Assembly: GCA_039881145.1 (NCBI GenBank)
Contig: JAYKKI010000060.1
Coordinates: forward strand, 10,006,501 to 10,070,500
DNA: 64,000 nucleotides
Reading direction: 5' to 3'
From: Druceiella hillmani
Lineage: Eukaryota; Arthropoda; Insecta; Lepidoptera; Hepialidae
Shown: positions 15,126-26,935 of the stretch, one piece after another
Position numbering within the stretch: the first letter of the stretch is position 1
Layout of the letters: the number at the start of each line of letters is the position of its first letter
The notes under the pieces: generated by a model
What the model saw: the letters and a program-made list of their open reading frames with translations, nothing else
Databases searched by the model: none
What the model was told of the DNA's origin: nothing
Position numbers and translations under genes: made by a program

Positions 15126-16656
15126 AACAAAAACTCAACATTTTTCTGTAACATTTTTTTTCCAAATGCATTTTTAGAAAATACCTTTTGAGAGAATTCC
15201 GGCAAATTATTTTATTGTATATTTAGATAAAGTGTCCCTATATAGTGAAGTATGCTTTTGGAACTTTAATTACTATGATTGTGAAATTATAACGTCTTCT
15301 TCAGGCAACTTGATGGCAACATATGTATTTTGTGTAAAAATCAGATTTTTGGAAAAAATCAAGCAAAATAAGTAAAACATGCCAAAGAAAGCCTTCTAAA
15401 AATATATTATGATGATATTTGACACATAAATTTTATTTATTTCAATAATATTTAGGTGGATTTTTATTTCCTTTTATTATGAGATGTTTTATGTTCCTAC
15501 AAAACTCAGAAAGTGAAATTTTTTACGAGTTTTTTTTTATTATTATTTATTTCCGATTAATTTTTTGCTGTTTTCACATGCGCACATCGTTATATCAAGT
15601 GTATTCATATAAATAATTTTGGTCAATCCCAAATAATTTTTTTGTTAGGACGTTTTCATAGGAACGTAATAGCTGTAATCAACTGAATTCAAAATATCAA
15701 TCTCTCATTGTCCACTATTATTTTTGACACCACACGCGATTTGATTACACCCGCTATGAAATTTAATGGAATACGTGATTTTCCAAAATATACGTTTGTA
15801 AACCTGTTTATTTATTTTAAATATATTTATGGAAGTATGCTAAATACTATTTATTACATAGAGTCGAAAAGTCCAAATTTATTTTTGTAATACTCTTATA
15901 AGATTCGCCATGTTAAAATTAAGCGTTACATATAAAAAAAAATATTTTCAAAAACAGATTTCGCAAACAAGGCCATGTTTCCCAGTCCCTGTGTTAAATA
16001 ACATAATCCTACACTCAATTTTGTTTTTAGAACTTTTCATTCGTAACATTTTGTTAAATTTAATATAATTAAATATTTATGTACTTTAATATAATCTAAT
16101 TGATACATATAGCGGACATATTTCTGCGAGAGCAATCTCTTATTTCCATGGGTCCCCACGATGCGCCGCAACTTCAAAACCCGAATGCCTTGCTATCAAC
16201 CTAACACAAATGTCTTTTGCGTTTTGCAAATAGTTTTATTTATGTTATTGCTAGCTATTTCCAGCTACAGATATAATCATGAAACTACAACTGAGTAAGA
16301 TAATTTTTCTTATACATGTAAACAGGTAAATTTTCAAAAAACATATAAACCTACTTTTTACTATATTTTACATCCAAATTGTGCTAAGATATACAACTGT
16401 GAAGTATTTAGAATAAACGTCATTAATTTTTATTAATAGCGACTCTCTCTCTGTTGTTGAATTTAAAAATATAACTTTTCTCGAATAGCTTTGTCGATTT
16501 TCATGTTATAGGAAAAATAAGGATTTAATTAAAACATTTAATTGAGTTATCATTAATTTTATTAAATTTCTTTAAAGATTCATATGTTTGCAATCTATAT
16601 TTTCCTGACGGTGCAGTTGTTGAAGATACATTCTAGTTGATTTCACCGTACGCTGT
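15126..16656. other. AT-rich non-coding stretch
   Basis: No gene recognised. A 60-codon plus-strand frame at 15708-15890 has no visible motif. A slightly GC-richer patch occurs near 16130-16210. Confidence 0.45.
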
Positions 16657-16745
16657 ACTACTAACATTTTACAGGGTCTAACTCTATACTAATAACATTT
16701 TACAGGGTCTAACGCTACACTACTAACATTTTACAGGGTCTAACT
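16657..16745 (+). repeat. 31-bp minisatellite, three copies
   Basis: AACATTTTACAGGGTCTAAC recurs at 16663, 16694 and 16725, an exact 31-bp period, with one or two changes in the variable part of the unit. Confidence 0.9.
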
Positions 16746-17039
16746 TTTATACAAAATTATTTTCTTTGCTTGCGTCGATTCTGAGTTTATCTATCTTTCT
16801 GTTCAATTATTGTTTTTATTATGTAATAAATTTCCAGCGTGAAAAGAAATCGTGCTCTGTCTACTAATCATTTTGTAGTTAGAGGTTTCATGTATGTTAT
16901 TTTTTCCTCGTTAAATCGAGAATATATATCATAATTACTGTGATTATAAAATTTCTATATAAATATTTTCAGTTCTAACTATTGAAATATATGTGACTTA
17001 GTACTCTTTGCTACAATGCTAAATTACACTTTTCTACCG
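16746..17039. other. AT-rich spacer
   Basis: Nothing recognised. Confidence 0.4.
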
Positions 17040-17130
17040 TAAATTGTTTCTGAAGAATAACATCTGTAACAAGCGGACAGATGGACGAATACGAGAATGA
17101 TGGGTCTCTTTTTTGAGGTACGGTAATTTA
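17040..17130 (+). repeat. Decayed lepidopteran-type repeat fragment
   Basis: AGCGGACAGATGGACGAATA followed by TTTTTTGAGGTACGG matches the wording of the repeat at the window start (a GGACAGA run, then TTTTGAGGTACGG). It is probably another worn member of the same class. Confidence 0.4.
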
Positions 17131-17132
17131 AA

Positions 17133-17648
17133 TAGTAGGGTTTTTATACGAAAATGGATTATGCAGACATTTAAAGATTGGTTAAATTTTTTGAAAGCAT
17201 TTCAAATTGTGCTGTGTTTGTGTTACCATAACCAATTTTAGGCTTGACCATTTCTATCTTTGCAAAAATATTCTTAAATCTACTCGTAATATAATATTTT
17301 TGAGCAGTTTTTTTTAAAATATATTATGAGGCACTCTATATATTATGTACTAAACTATATTACATTCTGTATATACCAACTCGGTGCAAATCACTTTACT
17401 ATATATAGTATTCAAAATGAGCTCCATGTCTGTCCCTTATGCGTCAATATTTATGTAATAATATAAACAGTAGGGTTTTATATATAAAAACATATAAAGA
17501 TGCTTTAAATTCTTTGAAAGCATTTAAAATTGTGCCGTGTTTGTGTTACCGCAAACAATTTTTGGCTAGACCATTATTATCTTTGTAAAAATAATCTTAA
17601 ATGTGCTCGTAATATTACATTTTTAGCAGTTTTTTATATATATTATGA

Positions 17649-17655
<7 letters not shown>
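17133..17655 (+). repeat. Direct duplication of ~200 bp, offset 335 bp
   Basis: Copy one (about 17133-17340) and copy two (about 17468-17655) share TAGTAGGGTTTT, GAAAGCATTT, GTGTTTGTGTTACC and the ending TATATTATGAG in the same order. The second copy runs straight into the following AT microsatellite. A 63-codon frame across copy two ends in repeated Tyr-Ile from the microsatellite and is an artefact. Confidence 0.75.
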
Positions 17656-17718
<63 letters not shown>

Positions 17719-17720
17719 TA
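17652..17720. repeat. (AT)n microsatellite
   Basis: An uninterrupted TA dinucleotide tract. Confidence 0.95.
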
Positions 17721-17721
17721 A

Positions 17722-18350
17722 TCACAAAATATAACAAAAGGTTCTTATTATTATTATTTTGATTTAAGATTTTCTTCTCAAAATAAGGTCTATAAGAAAA
17801 ATTTAAAGTGATCGATCTACTCTGAGCTAGAAAATAATCTGTTAAACAAAAATCTTCATTTCTTACAAATAACAAAATATGACAAAGGTTTTTATTCTTC
17901 TCAAAATAAGGTCTCTAAGAAACATTTAAAATGAACGAACTACTCTTAGCTAGAAAATAACCTCTTTGTTAAACAATTTTTTTTGTTTCTTACGGATAAC
18001 AAATATAACAAAAGGTTTTTATTATTATTATTTTGATTTAAGATTTCTTCTCAAAATAAGGTATCTAGGAACAATGGAAAATGAACGGACTACTCTTAGC
18101 TAGAAAGTAACCTCTTTGTTAAACAAAAATCTTTATTTCTTACGAATAACAAAATATAACAAAAGGTTTTTATTATTATTAGTTTGATGTAAGATTTTCT
18201 TCTCAAAGTAAGGTCTCTAAGAAAAATTGAAAATGAACAAACTACTCTTAGCAAGAAAATAAACTCTTTGTTAAACAAAAATCTTCATTTCTTAGGAATA
18301 ACAAAATATAATAAAAGATTTTAGTTCTTATTATTTTAACTTGAAATTTT
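17722..18350 (+). repeat. ~150-bp tandem array, about 4.3 copies
   Basis: Units start at ACAAAATATAACAAAAGG-like anchors near 17722, 17871, 17998, 18148 and 18298. Each continues with TTCTTCTCAAAATAAGG, a CTACTCTTAGCTAG-like segment and TTGTTAAACAAAAATCTT. The spacings are about 150, 127, 150 and 150. The short unit lacks a TTATTATTATTTTGATTTAAG-like block. The last unit is diverged. Minus-strand frames of 60-86 codons within the array are by-products of the repeat. Confidence 0.9.
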
Positions 18351-18709
18351 CTTCTTAGGACTTCAGAAATTTATAGTGAAATATTGAAAACTATAAGATT
18401 CGTCAGAAAAGTGCGTAGTATTCTGATGAATCACTTTTCAGAAAAATATTGAATAATTTTCATTATTAAAGTGACAGTCTGGATTATTGAGATGGTCAAT
18501 TTGTCAAGTTATTTTCATTTCCATTTGTAGTATTTACTTGGTTTTAATTATTATTTACTTACAAGGATTATATCTTAGATATATTCTAGATTTTTATGAA
18601 GTCTGAATATTGTGCGATTTTAATATAATAGGTAAAGTGTGTACTACAGTGGCTTGTAAAGACTAGTTAAAAGGTATGCAGGTATTCAGGTGTATCATAC
18701 TTGCATTAC
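18351..18709. other. AT-rich spacer
   Basis: Nothing recognised. Confidence 0.4.
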
Positions 18710-18976
18710 TCATTTATAAAAAATAATGTAAATTTTAATTTTTTTGTTAATTGTTTGTTTTTGATGTCTGATGATTTTATAATTTGTTTTGCTCTTACGT
18801 ATACGTAAATATTTTTGTTTAAATCTAATGAAAGTATCTTTGATATGGTCTATATTTTCAGGTTCTTTGTGATATTTCGACATAAATTGTTCGATGTGTG
18901 GTGTGTTTTCTGTGTAAATTTTTGGTGCATATTTTAAATAATTCTGTGTTAATAATCCTATCACAGACAGTACCGA
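18710..18976 (-). other. Open frame of ~88 codons, unrecognised, doubtful
   Basis: On the minus strand a frame stays open for about 88 codons without an early ATG; the first start-like codon is GTG at 18964. The product is hydrophilic, rich in Lys, Ile and Tyr, and lacks low-complexity runs, so it reads more like protein than its neighbours do. An example is TPHIEQFMSKYHKEPENIDH. I recognise no family. There is no clear splice acceptor directly upstream. It could be a worn transposon fragment, an exon, or chance. Confidence 0.15.
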
Positions 18977-19204
18977 AAACTATTTTAAAATTCATGGAAA
19001 ATTCTTCCATGTTAATCTATTTACTTAATCCCGCGTCAAATTCTTGTCCTTATTCAAAGTCATAAGACTTTGAAAGCTTTTCGACTTATTCAATAGGTTT
19101 TGAATTTAATAATTCAAGGCCTATTGATTTTATTCAATTGTTAAGAATTTTATTTCATTCAATTTAGAATTTTATTCAATACTTTGAATTATATAGACTT
19201 TTAA
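18977..19204. other. AT-rich spacer with short TTCAAT repeats
   Basis: The phrases TTATTCAAT, ATTCAAT and TTTGAATT recur between 19080 and 19210, giving a low-complexity lead-in to the satellite. No gene is seen. Confidence 0.5.
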
Positions 19205-21190
19205 TCATTCAATGGACGTGTGCCTATCGAATAATTCTTCCTCTTTACATCTTTAATATTCTCTTTGTCGTGAATTGTTTATTATTATTACATTTGTGTT
19301 TCTAAACTCAGACTTCTTTTGTATTTTACACTAAGTGAATCCATTTTGTTTGATGCCGCTTTATCGACTTTTACTTGTTCTGGCTCATTTGGATGTCGGT
19401 CATTTACTTCTTCTTCTTTCCATCTCTAATGTGTTCTTCGTCGTGCTTTCTTTATTATATTACATTTGTGTTTCTAAACTTGGACTTTTGTTATGTACTA
19501 AGCCAAATATTATAACCCAATCTCACGTGAATCCATTTTGTTTAATGCCGCTTTATCGACTTTTACTTGTTCTGGCTCATTTGGATGCCGGTCATTTACT
19601 TCTTCTTCTTTCCATCTCTAATATGTTCTTCGTCGTGCTTTCTTTATTATTATTACATTTATGTTTCTAAACTCAGACTTTTGTTATGTACTAAGCCAAA
19701 TATTATAACCCAATCTCACGTGAATCCATTTTGTTTGATGCCGCTTTATCGACTTTTACTTGTTCTGGCTCATTTGGATGCCGGTCATTTACTTTTTCTT
19801 TCCATCTCTAATGTGTTCTTCGTCGTGCTTTCTTTATTATTATTACATTTGTGTTTCTAAACTTGGACTTTTGTTATGTACTAAGCCAAATATTATAACC
19901 CAATCTCACGTGAATCCATTTTGTTTGATGCCGCTTTATCGCCTTTTACTTGTTCTGGGTCATTTGGATGCCGGTCATTTACTTCTTCTTTCCATCTCTA
20001 ATGTGTTCTTCGTCGTGCTTTCTTTATTATTATTACATTTGTGTTTCTAAACTTGGACTTTTGTTATGTACTAAGCCAAATATTATAACCCAATCTCACG
20101 TGAATCCATTTTGTTTGATGCCGCTTTATCGACTTTTACTTGTTCTGGCTCATTTGGATGCCGGTCATTTACTTCTTCTTCTTTCCATCTCTAATATGTT
20201 CTTCGTCGTGCTTTCTTTATTATTATTACATTTATGTTTCTAAACTCAGACTTTTGTTATGTACTAAGCCAAATATTATAACCCAATCTCGCATGAATCC
20301 ATTTTGTTTGATGCCGCTTTATCGACTTTTACTTGTTCTGGCTCATTTGGATGCCGGTCATTTAGTTCTTCCTCTTTCCATCTCTAATGTATTCTTCGTC
20401 GTGCTTTCTTTATTAGTATTACATTTGTGTTTCTAAACTCGGACTTCTGCTATATACTAAGTCAAGTATTATAACCCAATCTCACGTGAATCAATTTTGT
20501 TTGATGCCGCTTCATCTGAATCATTTGTATGTCGGTCATTTAGTTCTTCCTCTTTCCATCTCTAATGTATTCTTCGTCGTGCTTTCTTTATTTACATTTG
20601 TGTTTCTAAAGTTTACATTTGTGTTTCTAAACTCGAACTTCTGTTATGTACTAAGCGATGTATTATAACCCAATCTCAAATTAATCCACTTGATTACATT
20701 TGAGATTCCAAACTGGAATTTAATTCAAGTATTACACTAAGAAATTCAACCTACTGCCAAGTGAACCTTTTTTCTTTTATGCTGCTTTATCTTGTACTTG
20801 TTCTGGGTCATATGTTTGCCTAAAGTATACATTTTCTTCTTTCTCATTCTAATGCATTCCACGTTAGCGTATTTATTTATTATTTGAGATTCCAAACTTG
20901 TACTTAGTCCAAGTATTAAACCAAGACTTATAATCTACTGCCAAGTGAATCTGTTTCTTTGATGACGTTTTACCTATTTGTACCTGTTCTGGTTCATATG
21001 AGTGCCTAACGTGCAGTTCTTCCGCTTTCTCTCTCTAATTTACTCTGTGTTTTGCTACTTCTATTCTTATTATTATATTCGAGATTGACTTTGACTTATG
21101 TCAAGTATTATAGCCTGCACCCAAGTGACTCCATTTTTTTGGAGTCGCTTTATCTACTTGTACTCGTTCTAGCTAACATGGGTATATATT
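19205..21190 (+). repeat. Satellite array, ~190-193 bp monomer
   Basis: The anchor TGAATCCATTTTGTTTGATG recurs at about 19336, 19528, 19721, 19911, 20101 and 20294, and in altered form at 20487 and 20681. Spacings are 190-193 bp. Between 19337 and 20670 the monomers are nearly identical. Upstream (19205-19336) is one diverged partial monomer, and downstream (20690-21190) are about three strongly decayed ones. Length differences come partly from the number of CTT triplets. Each core monomer contains a Leu-rich hydrophobic frame, for example MPLYRLLLVLAHLDAGHLL, but most period lengths break the frame between monomers. I therefore regard the frames as a property of the repeat. Monomers at 19529 and 20102 share the variants CTAATATG and ACATTTATG, hinting at a three-monomer higher-order period. 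Confidence 0.95.
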
Positions 21191-21267
21191 GTGTAGTATT
21201 TTCTCTTAAGTTATGAGGAAATATATTTTAATGGGCTATGTGGTAATATTTATCGATTATTTAAATA

Positions 21268-21280
21268 CGATACATATATA

Positions 21281-21319
<39 letters not shown>

Positions 21320-21355
21320 TTATATATATATATATATATATATATTTATAAAATA
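21268..21355. repeat. (AT)n microsatellite, interrupted
   Basis: TA dinucleotides with single interruptions near 21281, 21315 and 21345. A 61-codon frame over it is an artefact. Confidence 0.95.
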
Positions 21356-22259
21356 TATAAATATTGCTATCATCGAAATAATTTTTATCATTCCTTAGTG
21401 GGATATTTATTTGATTTTCTTCAATAGTGCCATATTATAATTACTTTCTAATTAAAATAAAACAATATCGTAACTATAACTTTTTATTAAACATTTACTG
21501 AAATTATGATTTTACTACTGTTACTTGTACGATAAGTAGGGGTCGTTTCAAATAAGAATTTATAGTAACAAGCCTGTCAATGAATGTTAGCAGCATTATA
21601 ACTTGATAACCTTTGAAAATAAAATATTATACGATGGTCGAGAATTACAAGTTGACGCGTATATACGAATATCTTTATATAGGAGTATATACCAATGGTT
21701 ATTATAATGATCAAAAGCTTATGATGAAATTCTAAATCGGCTTTAACACTAAGCTGAAACTTTATATGAGGACGTAAGCTTTTATTCGTTTGAGGTGAAA
21801 ATATTGTCGAAAATTAACTTGTTTTATGATGTAGTGAGATATCATTTAATGGTGTGATAGTAATTTATTAATAAATATCTTACGAGAATTATGAAAATGA
21901 AAAGAAATATTTTTTTATAAAAAAATTAAAATTCTTAAATGATAATAAACATTTTTCGAAGTAATCATGCTATTTCTGTAAAATTTCATTACGTGCTGTT
22001 ACAATTTCATGCTGTGACATAAGGACAAACAGATATGAATAAATAATACAGCTCCCGATATATAAATTAATATTATAATTTTATATCTTTAATTTTTTTT
22101 TATTTAATTTCATTTCATTATCCACACTTGTAGTTGAAAAAAAAATATGAACCATGACCTATTTGTCCTCCAAAAATCATCATTATTCACCAATATTTTT
22201 ATCATGCGTAACTTGATCGAAACACAGCTGTCTGTCTCATGATTAAAGTACATAAATTA
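21356..22259. other. AT-rich non-coding stretch
   Basis: Nothing recognised. Confidence 0.45.
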
Positions 22260-22700
22260 CCGCAACCGAACGGAAATACATCGAATTGATCCATTTTCTC
22301 TTTTAGCATGGAAAACTCCATTATATCTTCCGTTTGCAATGTAGACCGTAGCGCTACGCTATAAACTGGAGGTTACCCGTTCGTAGCATAACTGTCCCGA
22401 AGCACTATTTCGTAGTTGAGTACTGATGCGATAAGTCATCAATCATATCGAGCAAAAATGAAAGCTTACATTAAAGATATCAGCCTTTCTGCTATCGTTA
22501 TATTTACGTAATACGCGAAGTATTTTTAATATGCACCGCGTATTTTTACAACAGTAGTTTTTGCCGATTTATTGAATATTTCGACGCATATTTTTGAAGA
22601 TTTCGACACGAATTTTTATACACATTTCTGTCACAAGGTGACGTGACATGTATACTACTCGAGAACTGGCGGTTCAGTTATCGTGTGGTTTTCTTCCATA
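22260..22700. promoter_or_regulatory. GC-richer, CpG-containing block, possible regulatory region
   Basis: The composition rises and CpGs are frequent, for example in CCGCAACCGAACGG, GACCGTAGCGCTACGC, GTGACGTGACATG and ACTCGAGAACTGGCGG. The phrase 'TTTCGAC.C.(A/T)ATTTTT' is repeated near 22577 and 22600. No long frame is open. The call is an inference from composition. Confidence 0.25.
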
Positions 22701-22989
22701 TGTTAGATATTTGACCATATGATAATTAAAAAAGTTATTTGTCTCATTCTAGTAATAAATTGTTGAGTCTTCCAAAAAAGTTTCTTCCATATGTTCCATA
22801 AGTTTCATTCATATTTATAAAATTTTCCTATTTATGTTAATAAAATAAATTCGATAATTAAAAAGGTAAAAGGTTTTTTTTACGGTATTTAATGACAATA
22901 CATATTTTATAAAGTTGTGCAATATAAAATTTTAAGACTTTTATATTAACGTAATAAAGTTTGAATAATAAATGCCAAAAAGAGTTTGT
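22701..22989. other. AT-rich spacer
   Basis: Nothing recognised apart from a repeated TTTCTTCCATATGTT phrase at about 22690 and 22781. Confidence 0.4.
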
Positions 22990-23150
22990 TTATTTCCTTG
23001 TTTCGTTTTGCCTTCTCAACTGCTCAACCGATTTTCACCAAATTTTTCATAGGAATAAATTTTGACTTGAATAGAGACATAGGGCTTATTATGCTGGGAG
23101 ATATATTATTTTGTAAAGAAAAACACCTAATTTTAACCAATTGATATATA
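22990..23150 (+). repeat. Decayed lepidopteran-type transposon fragment
   Basis: CTGCTCAACCGATTTTCACC followed by AATTTTTCATAGGAATAAAT and GACATAGGGCTTATTATGC matches, in order, a phrase common in moth repeats (AACCGATTTTGATGAAA..., then GACATAGGCTA). The ends are not definable. Confidence 0.5.
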
Positions 23151-23814
23151 TTAGATGGCTTATAATATAAAATATAGTTTTAAGTAATTTTTAATATTTT
23201 ACTTTATATATAACTTCGAATTGAAAATAAAAGTAACATAAATAAAAAAAACCAAATGATCCATAAATTTTAAACAATAAATTTTTCAGTACTATTATTC
23301 ATATAACAATCACATTGTGAGCCAATTATTATCCCGTATGACAACTTTTTGTTCTTATAAAATTATGGATTTGTCTTGGTGTATTATATATACACTTTAA
23401 TCTACAACAAATTTGCTTGGAAAAGATATGCATATAATACAAAATTATAAAATTGATCTGTTGTTAAAATTTTATTCATATTATTATCGTAGGGCCTTTA
23501 CTTTATTGAGTAACGTACAAATATTGGTATAAAAGTTTTACTGTTGATAAATAAAATTATATAATTTTTGATAATAAAGACACTTTTCATAATAAAGACA
23601 TTTTTTAAATTAACAGTAATATTATTGGCATGAAATATTATGAAGATTATTCATGTGCAAATGAATTTAAAGCGAACGAAACCGAAGCCACTGATAACGA
23701 TTGTCCATAGTGATGTGCTATACACATTTCGTCTTCCTAAATAATCGTTTCTATAACTATCGATAAAGGGTAACTAAACTTCTCTACCGTGAAATTAACA
23801 AAATCGTTGTTGCA
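23151..23814. other. AT-rich non-coding stretch
   Basis: Nothing recognised. Confidence 0.45.
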
Positions 23815-24092
23815 TACTTACTCGCTCGCTCCGTTCGTTCATCTGGTCTGGTTCACTGTCATCTCGCGGTCGCAACGCTCGACTTTCACTCGGATGTGGA
23901 TATTTATGCAGGATACGGTAGAGAGGAGTGAGTCACTGGGTGGATGACCGCACGAACCGACCGCTTTGTTCGGAACTGAGGTGTTACGTAGCTCGCTTCG
24001 ACGCTCCGTCATCAGAGAATTGTTGCAAGTTTTAATTTGAATTATGTAATACGTTTTTGACTTGTTGACTAATTGCAATCAAGATTTAAGGT
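23815..24092 (+). promoter_or_regulatory. CpG-rich island, possible promoter or untranslated first exon
   Basis: This is one of the most CpG-dense blocks in the window (CTCGCTCGCTCCGTTCG, TCGCGGTCGCAACGCTCG, CGCTTCGACGCTCCG). It ends in a donor-like junction, TTTAAG|GTGAAT, near 24091. That would suit a plus-strand non-coding first exon followed by an intron, but no matching downstream exon is visible. A 79-codon minus-strand frame (23839-24078) is also open, without a known domain. It could equally be an old repeat. Confidence 0.25.
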
Positions 24093-24405
24093 GAATTAAA
24101 ACAATCAAACGTATCATCATGGCACCCGTAGAAAAAATGGAAACTGAAGTGATTTAATATATCAGTAATTTTATCACTACCGCAAATCTTTTTAATGACT
24201 TTACATGAAATTTTTATTTGTAATATAAAATTTAATAAAACTGGAATTACCAAATTTTTCCTGGACAACGCACGTGACACAATTAATTATTTTGTATTGC
24301 CAAATTTTCTAATTACATATGGAAATTTCTCTCGTATTAACTTTCAATAAAATTTATTTAACAAAGTAAAAATTTTGATTGAAGAATTTACTGAATATAG
24401 TGAAA
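24093..24405. other. AT-rich spacer
   Basis: Nothing recognised. Confidence 0.4.
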
Positions 24406-24705
24406 CTAGCGTAACCCGTGCGAAGTCTTCGCATTATTTATTCTATTTTACTAAAATTGACATATAGAGGCGCAAGTATCAAAAGCATTGAGCTAAAGCG
24501 CCACTTTATTTATACGTGAGTGGATTTGAAATTAAACAAAAATTTTACCGACCGTCAATCATATTGACGTTGAGCCGTTAGATGGCAGCATTGCTGTTTT
24601 GTGTATATAATTTTAATAATTAATTAATTTGCAAAAACAATAGCAATAATAAATTTTTTAGTTGTGGATGCCGGTAGAGCAAGCAATTATCTATAAAATG
24701 ATATA
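24406..24705 (-). mobile_element. Non-autonomous Helitron, copy B (minus, 5'-truncated)
   Basis: Read on the minus strand, this copy keeps the family's 3' end: CTAG at the terminus, the TGCGAAG stem next to it, and the GCGCTTTAGCTCAATGC body. It also keeps the internal block with the ATTGACG/CGTCAAT hairpin. It loses homology near 24705, so the 5' third, including the TC end, is absent or replaced by unrelated AT-rich sequence. The base flanking CTAG is again T on the element strand. Confidence 0.8.
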
Positions 24706-24900
24706 TATTAAGTTATTGCAATTGAAAAAGTTGTTTTTTTTCTGAATATTAGAATCAAATTTTATCAATAAATGAATAAGTTATGTAATGTGTAATAATG
24801 ATGTAATAAAGTAAATGGATAAGTTAACTTGTATAGCATTAAAATATTAAAAATAGTTTGAATATTGAAAAACAACTATTATATTTCATGTTAGTTGGTA
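24706..24900. other. AT-rich spacer
   Basis: Nothing recognised. Confidence 0.4.
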
Positions 24901-25018
24901 ATCATCACTTTATATAATTATTATGTGTATAATATAATCATCGCTTTATATAATTATATGTATATATAATTATATAAAGTGATGATATATGATATATCAT
25001 CACTTTATATAATATTTA
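24901..25018. repeat. Cluster of direct and inverted copies of ATCATCACTTTATATAATTA
   Basis: Four copies of a ~20-bp AT-rich unit lie within 120 bp: forward at 24901 and 24938 (one base changed), reverse near 24968-24988, and forward at 24997. Adjacent copies can pair into hairpins. It may be a degenerate fold-back element. Confidence 0.7.
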
Positions 25019-26164
25019 TATATCTTTACATAATTATTTTGAGTCAAACTTTAGGTTAAGAAATTTACTTTTAGTGTTTGTGGACGGTAATAAATTTCGT
25101 AAATGAGTCTCCTATTTATCGATGGATGTAGAGGTAAATGCTATTTAATTTACTTGTAACAAATGAAAAGACTTATGAGTGAAATCACTAATATCCTAGT
25201 GTCCATAGATATTCCGAATTGAACTACAAATGCAAACTCCACAAATATTCCTGTAAAACAACTTTTAACTTCGATGAAGCTAGAAGTTAATGAAATGTAT
25301 ATAGGTATATAAATAAAATGTGTCCATATTAAGTCATGGTTTCCCATATATGACAGCATGTCCGCAGTCTACCATATTGTTTCATTGGTCACTAATCTAT
25401 GGGTGACTGTGTTGGTATCACTTTTTTTAACGTCAATATCGATCAATCAATATCGATTCATACAATATTTGCCCGTTTAACCATCTGAATGAGGTAGCAG
25501 CAAAGTGTGATTTGTTATGGATGAGTGAAACAAAATTTATTCATATTTTTTAAGTTTTCATAGCATCATTTAAAATTTACCCTAAAAGTGGTTTCTTTTA
25601 GGAATGAAATAATTTTAATTAAATTGTAGTTTAAATACTATCTTTTTATTAGAAAGGGAAATGGTTTTAATGTTCTTACTAGTCAAAATAATTCAAAATT
25701 ATTCGTGGATAAATAAAATATATTCCAATGTTCTTAGAAGGTATAATATCTAATTATAAATAAGTTTTAGTATCATATGTTCTACAAAATTAAAAAAATT
25801 TGATTAATTTTTTTTCTTAATCCTCCATATTAAAATGGGAAAATTGATATGATAAACGATCATCTGTTTTTCTGAAAATTAAAGGCAACTTTTGATATGT
25901 TCCCTTTAGATGCACTTGGAATAAATTTCACAAAAATCCATCAAAATTTAAGTTAAGTAACGAAATAAACTTAACACCCAATAAAATATATATACAGATC
26001 GTACATTTTTTTCGTGACTTTAGCTCGTACCCCTATTATTTTTTTTAAGTATTATACATTATATAAGTCACATTCTATGAATTCGACGGGTCATATAAAA
26101 AAAACTATTTCTATGCTTAACTTATTTTTGGGCATAATATTTTATAATATTATATATATATATA
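25019..26164. other. AT-rich non-coding stretch
   Basis: A 69-codon minus-strand frame at 25150-25359 has no recognisable motif. A GC-richer patch lies near 25360-25510. No gene is called. Confidence 0.45.
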
Positions 26165-26905
26165 CACAGTAGAAAAGGAACGAAAAGTCCTATATTTTGC
26201 GTTATTCTTTACTAATTACTGTATATTTTCATGAACTTATTCCCATTATCGTTATTCCAATATAACGACATGTAAAGATAATACATGTATTTTTCTAACC
26301 GTGTAAGTAAATAAATATATAAATTAATTAAATCCCATATTAAAAGGTACCCTCTACAGAAAACAGTAACTAATAAGGGAAAAAGAAGATACGTTAAAAT
26401 TAATAATTTTTAAGTACTCGTAAAGACGTGATATTTAACGTTCGTAAAATAACAGTCTTTCCTTGTCAATTTGTTTGCCGTCGTTCTTTCGACATCTTCC
26501 TTTTTGAATGCTGTTGACATTATTATATTATATAATTACACCGTAGAAAAGGAGCGAAAAGTCCATTATTTTTGGTTTACTCTTTTCTAATTACTGTACA
26601 TTTTCATAAACCCATTCCCGTTATTGTTATTTAAAATATAGACATGTAAAGAAAATACATGAATTTCTCTAACCGTGTATGTAAATAAATATATAAATAA
26701 ATTAGATCACATATTAAAAGGTACTCTACAGACAATATAAACTAATAAGCCAAAAAGAAGGTACGTTCAAAGTAATGATTTTTAAGTACTCGTGAGGACG
26801 TAATATATAACATTCATAAAATAACAGTCTTTCTTTTTTCGTTAACTTCATTTGTTTGCCGTCGTTCTTTTGACATTTTTCTTTTTGAACGCTGTTGATA
26901 TTTAG
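26165..26905. repeat. Tandem duplication, two ~374-bp copies
   Basis: Copy one (about 26165-26530) and copy two (about 26539-26905) align through shared anchors: GTAGAAAAGGA(A/G)CGAAAAGTCC, GACATGTAAAGA, TAACCGTGTA, ATATTAAAAGGTAC, TTTTTAAGTACTCGT and TTTGTTTGCCGTCGTTCTTT. The offset at the first anchor is 374 bp. Divergence is moderate, so the duplication is not recent. Both copies keep the same minus-strand reading frame, described separately. Confidence 0.9.
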
Positions 26906-26935
26906 GTTCATTAGCACTTTCATTGTGTTTGCCAA
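26726..26935 (-). other. Small frame conserved between duplicated copies, unrecognised
   Basis: In copy two the minus strand encodes 69 codons including NINSVQKEKCQKNDGKQ and KKERLLFYE. In copy one (about 26525 down to 26352) the same frame gives NVNSIQKGRCRKNDGKQ and KERLLFYE, and a stop at the same relative place. The copies differ by conservative changes (Val/Ile, Arg/Lys) and by a 9-base length difference that keeps the frame, but copy one has an extra stop after FYER. This may be a decayed peptide gene or chance. I recognise no family. Confidence 0.2.

Noticed and set aside
19205..21190. CRISPR-like or gene-family reading of the repeated frames
   Set aside because: Repeats are contiguous 190-193 bp monomers without spacers, and the frame breaks between most monomers, so this is a satellite.
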